The position numbers and the translations under genes are program-made. This document shows, piece by piece, positions 55,345-63,365 of a stretch of 64,000 nucleotides of DNA (within the stretch, counting starts at the first letter, position 1; each line of letters begins with the position of its first letter). The DNA comes from an uncultured Marinobacter sp. (GTDB lineage: Bacteria > Pseudomonadota > Gammaproteobacteria > Pseudomonadales > Oleiphilaceae): assembly GCF_946886895.1 (NCBI RefSeq), contig NZ_CAMPJO010000001.1, positions 124,001 to 188,000 on the forward strand, given 5' to 3'. Under the pieces are notes generated by a model. The model was not told where the DNA came from. It saw only the letters and a program-made list of their open reading frames with translations, and ran no database searches.

Positions 55345-56301
55345 TTAATTGATCGGCTCCGGGTGATTGACGACGCAGCGGAAGCCCACACTGCCGGAGC
55401 TAACGAGGCCGCCACTTCTTGAAAAGACGGTGTCTCCTCCGCCAAAACTTCCTCCCATTCCAGCCCAATCTCGAATGGTCTTCTCAGGTTTTTCGGGGTC
55501 TGTAGGTTGCTCAGGGCCTTGTGGGTTTTCGAATTGAGCATCGCTGTAATAGTCCGGTTTGAACCAATCCTGGGTCCATTCAGCCACATTACCTGTCATG
55601 TCATAAATTCCAATGGGATTTGGAGGATATGATCCTACGGAACGACGCTCCATGACACTGAAATCGTGGCTGAGCATGTTTCCAGATGGAGGTATGCTGG
55701 GATCAATGTACTCTCTGGGTCTTTGCAGGTAGGTATCGGGATCTTTTTCGCCCGTGTTGGTAGCATAGGGGATATTCTTTCCGCGGCTACGCGCTGCGTA
55801 CTCCCACTGAGCCTCCGTTGGCAGGGCGAAAGGTAGACCAGTCTGATCGGCTAACCAAGCGCAGTAGCCTTCTGCCTCAGCGTAATTCGGCACCCTGGCA
55901 GGTTTACGGTAAAAATATGGAGACAACGGATCATCACTGGGTGCAACAACGAACTTCTTATCGTAAGAGGAGTTTTCATAAAGTGATAAGCGCCCCACTG
56001 CATTGTAATAGACATTCATCTCTCCCCACGTGGTCTCGTACTTAGATATGGAATAGCTATCAATTTTTACTTTAACTGTGGGGCGGGCGTGATTCGTTAA
56101 GACTACGTAAGGGGACCCATTCGGGCGTCCTATATCTCCGAGCTCAAACGTCCCACCCTTTACAAAGACCAGGCTTTTTATCGCTTGTTTTTCAACTTTT
56201 GAAACCGCTTCATCTAACCCCTCCGGAAATCCTTTACAAGCAGCTACAAAAATTGAAATCATCATCAATACGCTGATCGGTAATCGGTCCATGGAGACCA
56301 T
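55345..56301 (-). CDS. FGE/SUMF1-fold lipoprotein of the type VI cassette
   Basis: A 318-residue lipoprotein: signal MVSMDRLPISVLMMISIFVA with lipobox VAAC (Cys about 22), then a formylglycine-generating-enzyme-like domain (about residues 50-318). Motifs: VFVKGGTFELGDIG, ISKYETTWGEMNVYY, GLPFALPTEAQWEYAARSRG, IYDMTGNVAEWTQDWF, GFRCV. The Cys pair used by true FGE is absent, so a binding role is more likely than catalysis. ATG 56301 has AGGA 10 nt upstream and lies 13 nt after the LysM gene stop. In effector operons a lipoprotein in this place is often immunity; that is inference. Confidence 0.82.
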   Translation of the reverse strand: MVSMDRLPISVLMMISIFVAACKGFPEGLDEAVSKVEKQAIKSLVFVKGGTFELGDIGRPNGSPYVVLTNHARPTVKVKIDSYSISKYETTWGEMNVYYNAVGRLSLYENSSYDKKFVVAPSDDPLSPYFYRKPARVPNYAEAEGYCAWLADQTGLPFALPTEAQWEYAARSRGKNIPYATNTGEKDPDTYLQRPREYIDPSIPPSGNMLSHDFSVMERRSVGSYPPNPIGIYDMTGNVAEWTQDWFKPDYYSDAQFENPQGPEQPTDPEKPEKTIRDWAGMGGSFGGGDTVFSRSGGLVSSGSVGFRCVVNHPEPIN

Positions 56302-56314
56302 GAGTGATTTTTCC

Positions 56315-58432
56315 TCAGCCAATGTTACACATACGGCAAACGCCAAAAGGGTCCATTTTCACAGGCCTTCCAGCGACTGCTCTCTGGTCTTTTAGACCAA
56401 GCATGAATAGACGTTGATCCGTTCTGTTTTTGCCGATGAAATCAAATAAACGCTTAAGATTCCCATCGAACTCAGCTCGTTGAGCGATACCTTCAACATT
56501 CATTCGCATGACGGTTTCTTCAAAATCACGCCACCCTTGGAAGGTTTCCAGTATCTGCTGCACCGCTTCGATTTTGACGTCATCGTCGCCCCACAAATCT
56601 GGGGTCACCCACCAGTCGTAAAGAATGTTGTCCAGCACTACCCCTTTCACCTCAGGCGGCGAATGCCTAAGTAGAGAGTCTTCTTCCGACGCCAAATCCT
56701 CGATCACATGGCGGGCTAGTTCCTCACTTTGCCCTTCACGAGATCGATTTACAAAAAAAGACTCAACATATCTAACGATTTCTGTTGCCATGGAATTCGC
56801 AAACTCTTCCGCTACTTCAACTGCTGAGAGCCCCTTTCCAAGCGCAAACAAGCTAATACGCTGATACCACTCAAACGCCATTGTACTCTGGTCAAATAAC
56901 TCTAAATATCGAAAGTCCACATTCATGAGTGCATCATAAACAAAGTGGAGCATTCGCATTACCTTTTGAGTTTCAACCTCTAGAAGTAAACTACCGGAGG
57001 GGCCTACTCCCAAGACGAGCCCAGCATGGGCATTGACATAAAATTTGCCGGTCTCGGGGCTGAATAGCAGCTTAAGCTCGGCTTCAGCACCTATACCTAG
57101 AGAAGCCTCGACTTTCTTCCCAATTCGACACAGCCTGTCCCACTGCCGCCTCTCAGTCAGTACGTCCTTCCAACGAAGCTCACCGGCCAGCTCACAGCCG
57201 CCGCGAATGCCCGCGAATACCCCTGCCTCCATACCCGCTTTCTGCCCATTCTGCCTCGCCGCAATCCCTTTCAGTGAGGGAAGACCATCATTGGTAGAGA
57301 CGTGAACGTTTGCAGCCACAAGCGCCGAAGCACCAGCGAACCCGGTAAGCGAGGCATTGATCGCAGCCTGAAAATGGCCGAGTGACGCAATTTTGCGCTC
57401 CCCGTCCCAGCCTCCAATCCGATAGGGAATGCGGATTTCGGACCGATTGTTCACCGGAAACGCCTGCTCAATACCCACCTTCCCCTGCGCCAGCGCATAC
57501 TGTCCTTCCAGTTTTGCCTGGAAATGCACGTTTCCCTTGCGGGGATCAAATTCACCGGAGGCGGTCGCGCCAGCGGCAAATCGCATGAACTGGGCTTCAG
57601 CAGAGGCGTCGAATCCGGTTTCGTCAACCGCTTCCCGTCGGGCTTCGGCGTCGCCCCAGATTGACCAGGATGCCTCATCGTAAAACTTGTTCAACGTGGT
57701 CATAAGCGCGCCATTTTTGTCCGGCTCCCATAGCGTTGCATTGAACTTGACGTTGAGTTCGCTTCGGATGGCATCCCGAAGTTTTACCGGGTCGACGCCT
57801 TTGTTTGTCAGCCAGCCCTGGCTCCTACTGCGATCCCGAGAAGCAACGGAATAGCGGCGGAGGTGATTCGCGACCTTGTCAGAGCGCACAAAGGTGACAT
57901 GTTTGTTGCCCGCCAGCCGTTTTATTTCCGTGATCGGCGGGATGGTTTGCATGTCGTTGGTCAACACCGAACGGGCTTCCAGCTCGTTCACGAGTTTCTC
58001 TTTCGCCTTCTGGACTTCTGAAAGCAATTGGCCTTCACCGTCCGTGGCGCTGATTTCGGAATCTGACTTACCATCATCAAGCCCGTCCAGCCCTCCGTAA
58101 AATTCGTTGATGGGAGCACAAACGAATTCCTCTTCTTCTAGCCATTCAGTGAGCTCCTCCGCGGTCAGAAGAACCAGTTCATCAGTCCCGGTAACGTGAA
58201 CAACCTCCACGATTTCTTCGGAACAGGATGGCTCCTGGGCCACTGTTCCTACTTCGGAATTGGAAAACCCTCCGTCATTGGCCGCCGGTAGCTTGAGCAA
58301 CTGCCCGGGGGAAATACGATCAGGATTTTCGATGCCCGGATTCAACCGCATCAGACGGGTCAGGGTGGTGTGATGACGCTGTGCGATTGCGCTTAAGGTA
58401 TCTCCGGAACGAACAGTGTATTCAGAACTCAT
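56315..58432 (-). CDS. LysM-domain protein, putative type VI secretion effector
   Basis: 705 residues. An N-terminal LysM (YTVRSGDTLSAIAQRHHTTL to SPGQLLKLP, residues 4-50) binds peptidoglycan. Then an acidic linker (about 60-140), and a central region (about 280-470) rich in Gly and Ala with alternating polar/apolar runs: FMRFAAGATASGEFDPRKGN, SLTGFAGASALVAANVHVS, AGMEAGVFAGIRGGCELAGE, VLGVGPSGSLLLEV. The C-terminus is helical and ends in CRMCNIG. No enzyme motif was found. The place directly after vgrG and DUF4123 genes, with ATGA overlap, marks it as cargo. The central region could be membrane-active (inference). Confidence 0.75.
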   Translation of the reverse strand: MSSEYTVRSGDTLSAIAQRHHTTLTRLMRLNPGIENPDRISPGQLLKLPAANDGGFSNSEVGTVAQEPSCSEEIVEVVHVTGTDELVLLTAEELTEWLEEEEFVCAPINEFYGGLDGLDDGKSDSEISATDGEGQLLSEVQKAKEKLVNELEARSVLTNDMQTIPPITEIKRLAGNKHVTFVRSDKVANHLRRYSVASRDRSRSQGWLTNKGVDPVKLRDAIRSELNVKFNATLWEPDKNGALMTTLNKFYDEASWSIWGDAEARREAVDETGFDASAEAQFMRFAAGATASGEFDPRKGNVHFQAKLEGQYALAQGKVGIEQAFPVNNRSEIRIPYRIGGWDGERKIASLGHFQAAINASLTGFAGASALVAANVHVSTNDGLPSLKGIAARQNGQKAGMEAGVFAGIRGGCELAGELRWKDVLTERRQWDRLCRIGKKVEASLGIGAEAELKLLFSPETGKFYVNAHAGLVLGVGPSGSLLLEVETQKVMRMLHFVYDALMNVDFRYLELFDQSTMAFEWYQRISLFALGKGLSAVEVAEEFANSMATEIVRYVESFFVNRSREGQSEELARHVIEDLASEEDSLLRHSPPEVKGVVLDNILYDWWVTPDLWGDDDVKIEAVQQILETFQGWRDFEETVMRMNVEGIAQRAEFDGNLKRLFDFIGKNRTDQRLFMLGLKDQRAVAGRPVKMDPFGVCRMCNIG

Positions 58433-59229
58433 CGGGCAACTCCGTATGCCAAATGTTTATCCAATGCATTCAGACGGGACTCGGTCCGAAGCCCCGGGTT
58501 CGACAGAATCGCCTGACTTTCCGGGCGGGCTATCCGGTCTCCGTAAACCATCGCCAACTCCGCGTACCGGCTCACGTCCTTCTCGGTTCTGAAACCCAGT
58601 CGGTTTGCCTCCTCAATCAAGTGATTCAGCTGTGAACGATCACTGATCGAGAGAAAACGACCGAGTTTCTCTACGAACTCACTCCTTGCGTCGTCTGATA
58701 GCGCTTTCACATGTTGTTCAGTGAGCGTAAACCAGCCTTCATCAGAGGCCGTCCTGGTGGATTGCGATGCTTCCACAGGGAAGCGGGCCCAATATCCTTC
58801 GTCGGGCTGAAACGTCAGCCACTCTCTAATTGGCCCGCTGAAATAATGACGTTCCCTGTCATTGAACGCACACATCAGCCGCCGAAGCTGCTTTGGTGAG
58901 TAATAACGCAGATAGGCATAGCCGCCATCCGGCAACCGCACGCTCAGAAGGCTGCGTAAGTGCTCTGCGATAACCGGAAGGCTGTGCTCCGAAACAAGAA
59001 CCACAGCTTTATCCTGCCACTCCGGCTGTAATTGCCACAGCCGGGCGGTATCAGAAGGCCTGACCAGGCATGGACTGGCTTCCATCGCCGCCTGATGGGC
59101 GGTACCAAGAAACAGATACTCGATTTCCGGTTGATCATCGTTCTGGTAGACGAACCGGGGCGCGTCAAAAACCGCGCCGTCCAGTAGAAGGCAGGCCTGC
59201 GACAGAGTGTCCGCATCCAGTGGGATCAT
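58429..59229 (-). CDS. DUF4123 protein (type VI effector adaptor/chaperone)
   Basis: A 266-residue DUF4123 family protein (Tap/TEC type), which loads an effector onto its cognate VgrG. Typical parts: ACLLLDGAVFDAPRFVYQ near the start, ASPCLVRPSDTA, LVSEHSLPVIAEHLRSLLSV, YLRYYSPKQLRRLMCAFND and FFGPIREWL-like YFSGPIREWLTFQPDEGYW. ATG 59229 overlaps the vgrG stop (ATGA), and its own stop overlaps the LysM gene start in the same way, so the three are strongly coupled. Confidence 0.9.
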   Translation of the reverse strand: MIPLDADTLSQACLLLDGAVFDAPRFVYQNDDQPEIEYLFLGTAHQAAMEASPCLVRPSDTARLWQLQPEWQDKAVVLVSEHSLPVIAEHLRSLLSVRLPDGGYAYLRYYSPKQLRRLMCAFNDRERHYFSGPIREWLTFQPDEGYWARFPVEASQSTRTASDEGWFTLTEQHVKALSDDARSEFVEKLGRFLSISDRSQLNHLIEEANRLGFRTEKDVSRYAELAMVYGDRIARPESQAILSNPGLRTESRLNALDKHLAYGVAR

Positions 59230-61358
59230 GCTGTCGCTACCTCCCCCGCCCTCTCGCAGGAACAGGAGGCAAGCGCACAAGTGCCATCGGCCTTGCGCCC
59301 GCACTGTTTGATCAGGGCAGCATTCTTCCTGGCCCCTGCCCGCAATGCCTGCACCGAACTCGGAGCGGGTCCGGCTACAAGCCGAGTATCGGATTCCGCG
59401 AGCTCAACAGGCGCATGCCGTCCGGTGACACCATCCAGGCCGGCAGGCAAAGCGGGACCTTGTACCATTACGCCTGCACCACTCCCCGGCCCACCCCCAG
59501 AATTCACCCGTACCGAAGGCCCGGAAACCGTCACACCACTCGGATCCACTTTCACAAAGCTCCCCCCAGCTTTGAGGGTGACCTCCGCACCGGCCTCGAT
59601 GACGATCTTCATCCCGGCCTTGTGGTGGATTTCACGGCCGGCTTCAATGAGCTGGCCCTTGCCCTGCTTGCTGTGATGACTGCCATTGACGGTGAGGCTG
59701 TAATCGCCGCCGATAGACTCACGGTGCTCACCCCCCACCGTGTGGTGGCTGTCGCCTTTGGTGTGGCTGAAAGCATGGTTCTCCACCGTTCGGTGACTGT
59801 CGTTTCTAATCACCTCGGTGCGGTTGTGTTCAGTGAGCAGGTCCAGGTCCTTCTGGGCGTGAACGTAGATCTGTTCCTGATCCGCTTCGTCCTCAAACCG
59901 CAGTTCGTTGCTGCCCTCCCCTTTGTGGGTCTTGGTTTTCAGGGTGGTGCGGGTTTTGTGCTCCGGCAGCGCGTACGGTGGCGTGTTGGTGGCATGGTAG
60001 GTTCTTCCGGTGATGATCGGCTGGTCCGGGTCGCCGTCCAGAAAGGAGACGATGACTTCGTGGCCAATCCTGGGCAAGGCCGTAAAGCCATACTGGCCAC
60101 CGGCCCAGCCCTGGCTGACCCGGAGCCAGGCGCTTGAGTGTTCGTCGTTCTTTGAGTATCGGTCCCAGGGAAACCGCACCTTTACCCGGCCGTACTGGTC
60201 GCAGTGGATCTCTTCGCCTTCCGGGCCGGTGACGATGGCCATCTGGGGGCCGTCCATGATGGGGCGGTGGTTGCAGATCGGGCGCCAGGTCTTGTCCGCC
60301 GGAATGGCGTTGAAGTGGTTGCGATAGGTGGTCGGCTCACTGCCGCCCTCTTCTTCCAACGCCTGGGGCTGAGTGCCGGTGTGGGTGATGGCGGTGAGCA
60401 GCCAGTCCCGGTTGAGGGGGTCGCTGTCGTGGTCGGTCAGGGCAACCTTGGCACCGGGGGTGAAGTCCGGGCGGTTGCTCTCGCCGTTGGCGGTGCTGGC
60501 GTCGTTGCGCAGGGCGTCCAGCCGGGTTTCGGTGAAGGGTTGGCCACTGGCGTCCTGTTTGAAGCGGCCCGGGTAGTCGTAGTGCTGGTAATCCTCCCGG
60601 TGCGACAGCCCGGCCCCGGCCTGTTGGTGCATCAGGGCGTAGGCGGGGTTTTTGAAGGTGTAGTCCTTGAGGGCCACCGAGGCCACGCTGACCCGTTCCT
60701 GGTAGCGGAAGCGGTAGACACAGGGCTGTCGGGTGCTGCCGCCGGCTTTGGTGTTGCAGGTGGCCGGGGCCAGGGTCGGGGCATCGCCGTGGTGGTCGGC
60801 AAACACCAGGGCCGGGGGTTCGCTGCCCTCCACCGCTCCGTGCTGGTAGCGGTAGTGCCAGCCTTCCTCGGCGGCCAGGCGCTCCACAAAGGCCAGGTCG
60901 CTTTCCCGGTGCTGCACGCAGTATTCCCGCTCTTGCGGGGGGCGTTTCAGGTCGAACACCGTATCGATAACGCCCCGCTCTTCGAGCAGGGTGCGCACGA
61001 TGGCGTCGGTGCGTTGCGTCTGGAAGATGCGGCTGTTGTGCATCAGGCCCAGGCGCCAGAGCGGGGGCTGGATGAGCACCTCATAGCGGGTGCGGCGGTG
61101 GCCGGTGTCGCCGCGGGCGAATTCGCGGACCACGCCGGTAAAACGGCGAAGCGGGGTGCCGTCCTGCCAGACCACGAGGTCCACCGGCTGTTCCAGAATG
61201 TTCGGCGCCGCTACCGACGGGTCGGTACTGGCCAGTTCCAGGCGGCCGTGGAATGCCTCGGAAAGGCGCTCGGTCAGGGTAAAGCCAACAACGGAGAAAA
61301 GGTCTTGGGGGAGTCCGCCAACACGGGCGGTAAACTGCAGTCCAGTTGCCTTGGGCAT
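59226..61358 (-). CDS. Type VI secretion system spike protein VgrG
   Basis: A 710-residue VgrG. The N-terminal gp27-like part (LTERLSEAFHGRLELAST, FTGVVREFARGDTGHRRTRY, ESDLAFVERLAAEEGWHYRY), the OB-fold gp5-like domain (VTGPEGEEIHCDQYGRVKVR, RVSQGWAGGQYGFTALPRIG, DGDPDQPIITGR) and the beta-helical repeat (THKGEGSNELRFEDEADQEQ onward) are all present. The C-terminus adds a short Cys-rich tail (CGRKADGTCALASCSC), perhaps for cargo contact. ATG 61358 has AAGGA 7 nt upstream. No other structural tss gene is in the window, so it is an orphan vgrG island. Confidence 0.95.
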   Translation of the reverse strand: MPKATGLQFTARVGGLPQDLFSVVGFTLTERLSEAFHGRLELASTDPSVAAPNILEQPVDLVVWQDGTPLRRFTGVVREFARGDTGHRRTRYEVLIQPPLWRLGLMHNSRIFQTQRTDAIVRTLLEERGVIDTVFDLKRPPQEREYCVQHRESDLAFVERLAAEEGWHYRYQHGAVEGSEPPALVFADHHGDAPTLAPATCNTKAGGSTRQPCVYRFRYQERVSVASVALKDYTFKNPAYALMHQQAGAGLSHREDYQHYDYPGRFKQDASGQPFTETRLDALRNDASTANGESNRPDFTPGAKVALTDHDSDPLNRDWLLTAITHTGTQPQALEEEGGSEPTTYRNHFNAIPADKTWRPICNHRPIMDGPQMAIVTGPEGEEIHCDQYGRVKVRFPWDRYSKNDEHSSAWLRVSQGWAGGQYGFTALPRIGHEVIVSFLDGDPDQPIITGRTYHATNTPPYALPEHKTRTTLKTKTHKGEGSNELRFEDEADQEQIYVHAQKDLDLLTEHNRTEVIRNDSHRTVENHAFSHTKGDSHHTVGGEHRESIGGDYSLTVNGSHHSKQGKGQLIEAGREIHHKAGMKIVIEAGAEVTLKAGGSFVKVDPSGVTVSGPSVRVNSGGGPGSGAGVMVQGPALPAGLDGVTGRHAPVELAESDTRLVAGPAPSSVQALRAGARKNAALIKQCGRKADGTCALASCSCERAGEVATA

Positions 61359-61548
61359 GAATCCATCCTTAGAAAAAAATCCGTTAAACAACATAAAGCC
61401 CAAGGCCCCGCATCCTGCGGATACCCTGTCAGCTTCGTAGCCGAAACATTAGCAAAGCCTTCACCCTGAGTCCACAGATGACCCTGATCAAGCAAGCGAA
61501 ATCCTGCGAGCATGGTCGTCCTGGGATGAACACGGCCATACTGCCCAG

Positions 61549-62493
61549 TTACATCGAAAAAGAAGGGCTGGCCAGACTACTCGGCTCGATCCCATCCCGC
61601 GTTTCCACCAGCAAGCTGATGACGCGGTTTTGCAGGAAGTCGGAGAATCTTTCCTTTGCCAGCGTCCGTTCGATCACATCAGCTGGCAGGAACCGGTTCA
61701 TCTCATCCCGGAACAGCTTACCCTTAATGATATCGGGGAGCCTTCCGATCATGGCATTCAGTTTCGCTTCGTAACCCTCAATCTGGTAATCCCGGACCTT
61801 ATTCAGCACCAGGTCCGGGCGAACAACGGCCTTTTCCTGGGACAAATACGCCAGGTCCCAGATATCGCGATGGCGGACATACTTTTGTGTGGCCGGCAGT
61901 GACACCAACTTGTCAGCCATTATCTCGCTTTTGTCTTCCGTCATGACTAGCAGATCTTCATACCCATCGGGCAGGAAGTCATAAGTACGAATCAGAGATT
62001 GCGGAATAGCCGTATAAGCCGGAATGTTGGCCACCTCCAGCTTGACACGCTGCCTCGGCAAGTCCGGCCGTTCAGGCGATGTAGTAATAGCGATCTGCCA
62101 CATATCCACATTGCGTTCAGCGTATGCTGCTTCTTTGCGCAGTGACTTGTGCTCTTTTACGCTGACTTCCAAGCCATAGCGATTGCTCAGGTAATCCAGA
62201 ATGCACTCTTTCATCTTTGCGAGCTGGCTGGATGAAAAGTCGACGCCACCGGCGAAATCCAGATCTTCGCTAAAACGTTTTCCGCCATAGCAAAGGCGAA
62301 CGGCCGTGCCGCCCTGGAACACCAGGTCATTCAACAGGCCCTCCTGGTCCAGCGCAAAAAAAAGGTCAAAGTGGATAATCTCTTTTTCAATCACTGGACG
62401 CATATTGGCAAGATTGGGATCTCGCATGGCCAGAGAAACCAGCCGCTGAAAGTTTTCCTGATCATACCTACGCACGGGCTTCCTCCGGGTCAA
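61549..62493 (-). CDS. AbiEii-type nucleotidyltransferase toxin
   Basis: A 314-residue toxin of the AbiEii/AbiGii family (type IV toxin-antitoxin, phage abortive infection). The nucleotidyltransferase core reads LVFQGGTAVRLCYGGKRFSEDLDF (residues about 57-80) with the GG-T and DxD-like motifs; later YEDLLVMTEDKSEIMADKLV carries the conserved Lys/Asp region. Such enzymes transfer nucleotides to tRNA or other targets. It overlaps the antitoxin gene by 26 nt. Confidence 0.9.
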   Translation of the reverse strand: MTRRKPVRRYDQENFQRLVSLAMRDPNLANMRPVIEKEIIHFDLFFALDQEGLLNDLVFQGGTAVRLCYGGKRFSEDLDFAGGVDFSSSQLAKMKECILDYLSNRYGLEVSVKEHKSLRKEAAYAERNVDMWQIAITTSPERPDLPRQRVKLEVANIPAYTAIPQSLIRTYDFLPDGYEDLLVMTEDKSEIMADKLVSLPATQKYVRHRDIWDLAYLSQEKAVVRPDLVLNKVRDYQIEGYEAKLNAMIGRLPDIIKGKLFRDEMNRFLPADVIERTLAKERFSDFLQNRVISLLVETRDGIEPSSLASPSFSM

Positions 62494-63001
62494 TCAAATG
62501 AGTGTTTCGACCCACTCGTTTGAGGTCACGCAAAGCTGCCTCTTTGGTCGCAATTCGCAACGGATGCCCTCTATCCCGTATGCCATCAAGAATATCGGTA
62601 ACGGACCGTTTGGTGTGGGTGAATTCAATCACCCCATACGGCGTTTTGTATTCCCCTTTCCGCCCCGTGGTAACAACGGTGATGCGCCCTACGGGAACCT
62701 GTGAAATCACGCCGTATTCAGACAGCGCAGATTCCAGACTGATATAGTTGTACTCACCACGACGGAGAGTCTTGGCCACCTGTTCCAGGGTATCCGATCC
62801 TTTGTGGCGCGACAGGTTGTAGACGTACACGCCTTTCGAGGGCCGCTCAAGGATACCACTGCTCACCAAGCGCGCGACCGTTGCCTGCCGGCTACGTTCA
62901 GATTCGTCGGGAAACAGCTTTGGCATATCCTTTGATGAATAGACATATCGCCCTTTCAAGTCGAATGCTGCCAAGCGTTTGATGGCATCTGATTGTTTCA
63001 T
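62468..63001 (-). CDS. AbiEi-type antitoxin
   Basis: A 177-residue protein of the AbiEi antitoxin family. The N-terminal winged helix (KLFPDESERSRQATVARLVS, GILERPSKGVYVYN) binds the promoter, and the C-terminal domain (EYNYISLESALSEYGVISQV, RITVVTTGRKGEYKTPYG) counters AbiEii. ATG 63001 (MKQSDAIKRLAAF) is chosen; the frame is open 9 codons further. First gene of the pair. Confidence 0.9.
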   Translation of the reverse strand: MKQSDAIKRLAAFDLKGRYVYSSKDMPKLFPDESERSRQATVARLVSSGILERPSKGVYVYNLSRHKGSDTLEQVAKTLRRGEYNYISLESALSEYGVISQVPVGRITVVTTGRKGEYKTPYGVIEFTHTKRSVTDILDGIRDRGHPLRIATKEAALRDLKRVGRNTHLIDPEEARA

Positions 63002-63365
63002 TGCACTCTCTTGGCATTCATTAATCACATATAAAGATGCTGTTAGCGTCGATATATTAAATAAAAGTGATCAAATTTGCCACTTAAATGTGCAGTTAAC
63101 GTTTACTTAAAAAGCATTTCAATAGATGTGACAGAAGCACCGAGGGCTGCGCTGACCATCCTCGCTGATCGAGGTCAAGGAAGCAGAGTGAAGGAGATAA
63201 CTGAGGAGCCAAAACGCGAGAGGCGGGGCATACGATTCAGGACTATTGAGGGCCATGGACGGCCCGAAACAAGCCCCCATGGATGGGCTCGTAGCGTGTC
63301 CTGAATCGTATGCCCCGCTTCTCGCCGCCCCTGACCTCACAGGCTAGGAGCGGATCCAGCAGTTA
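63002..63365. other. Intergenic region between abiEi and the acyltransferase gene
   Basis: 364 bp without a convincing gene. The first 110 bp are AT-rich and probably hold the abiEi promoter. The rest is dominated by the large inverted repeat at 63216-63325. Confidence 0.5.
63216..63325. repeat. Large inverted repeat with two inner hairpins (cruciform-like)
   Basis: Outer arms of 28 bp match in 27 positions (63216-63243 and 63298-63325; inner end CATACGATTCAGGAC). The 54-bp interior folds into two small stems, GGGCC/GGCCC (63250-63265) and AGCCC/GGGCT (63272-63289). The whole forms a three-armed structure 40 bp after the acyltransferase stop. It may be a repeated intergenic element of the genus, a 3' mRNA end, or a small non-autonomous mobile element. 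Confidence 0.75.
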
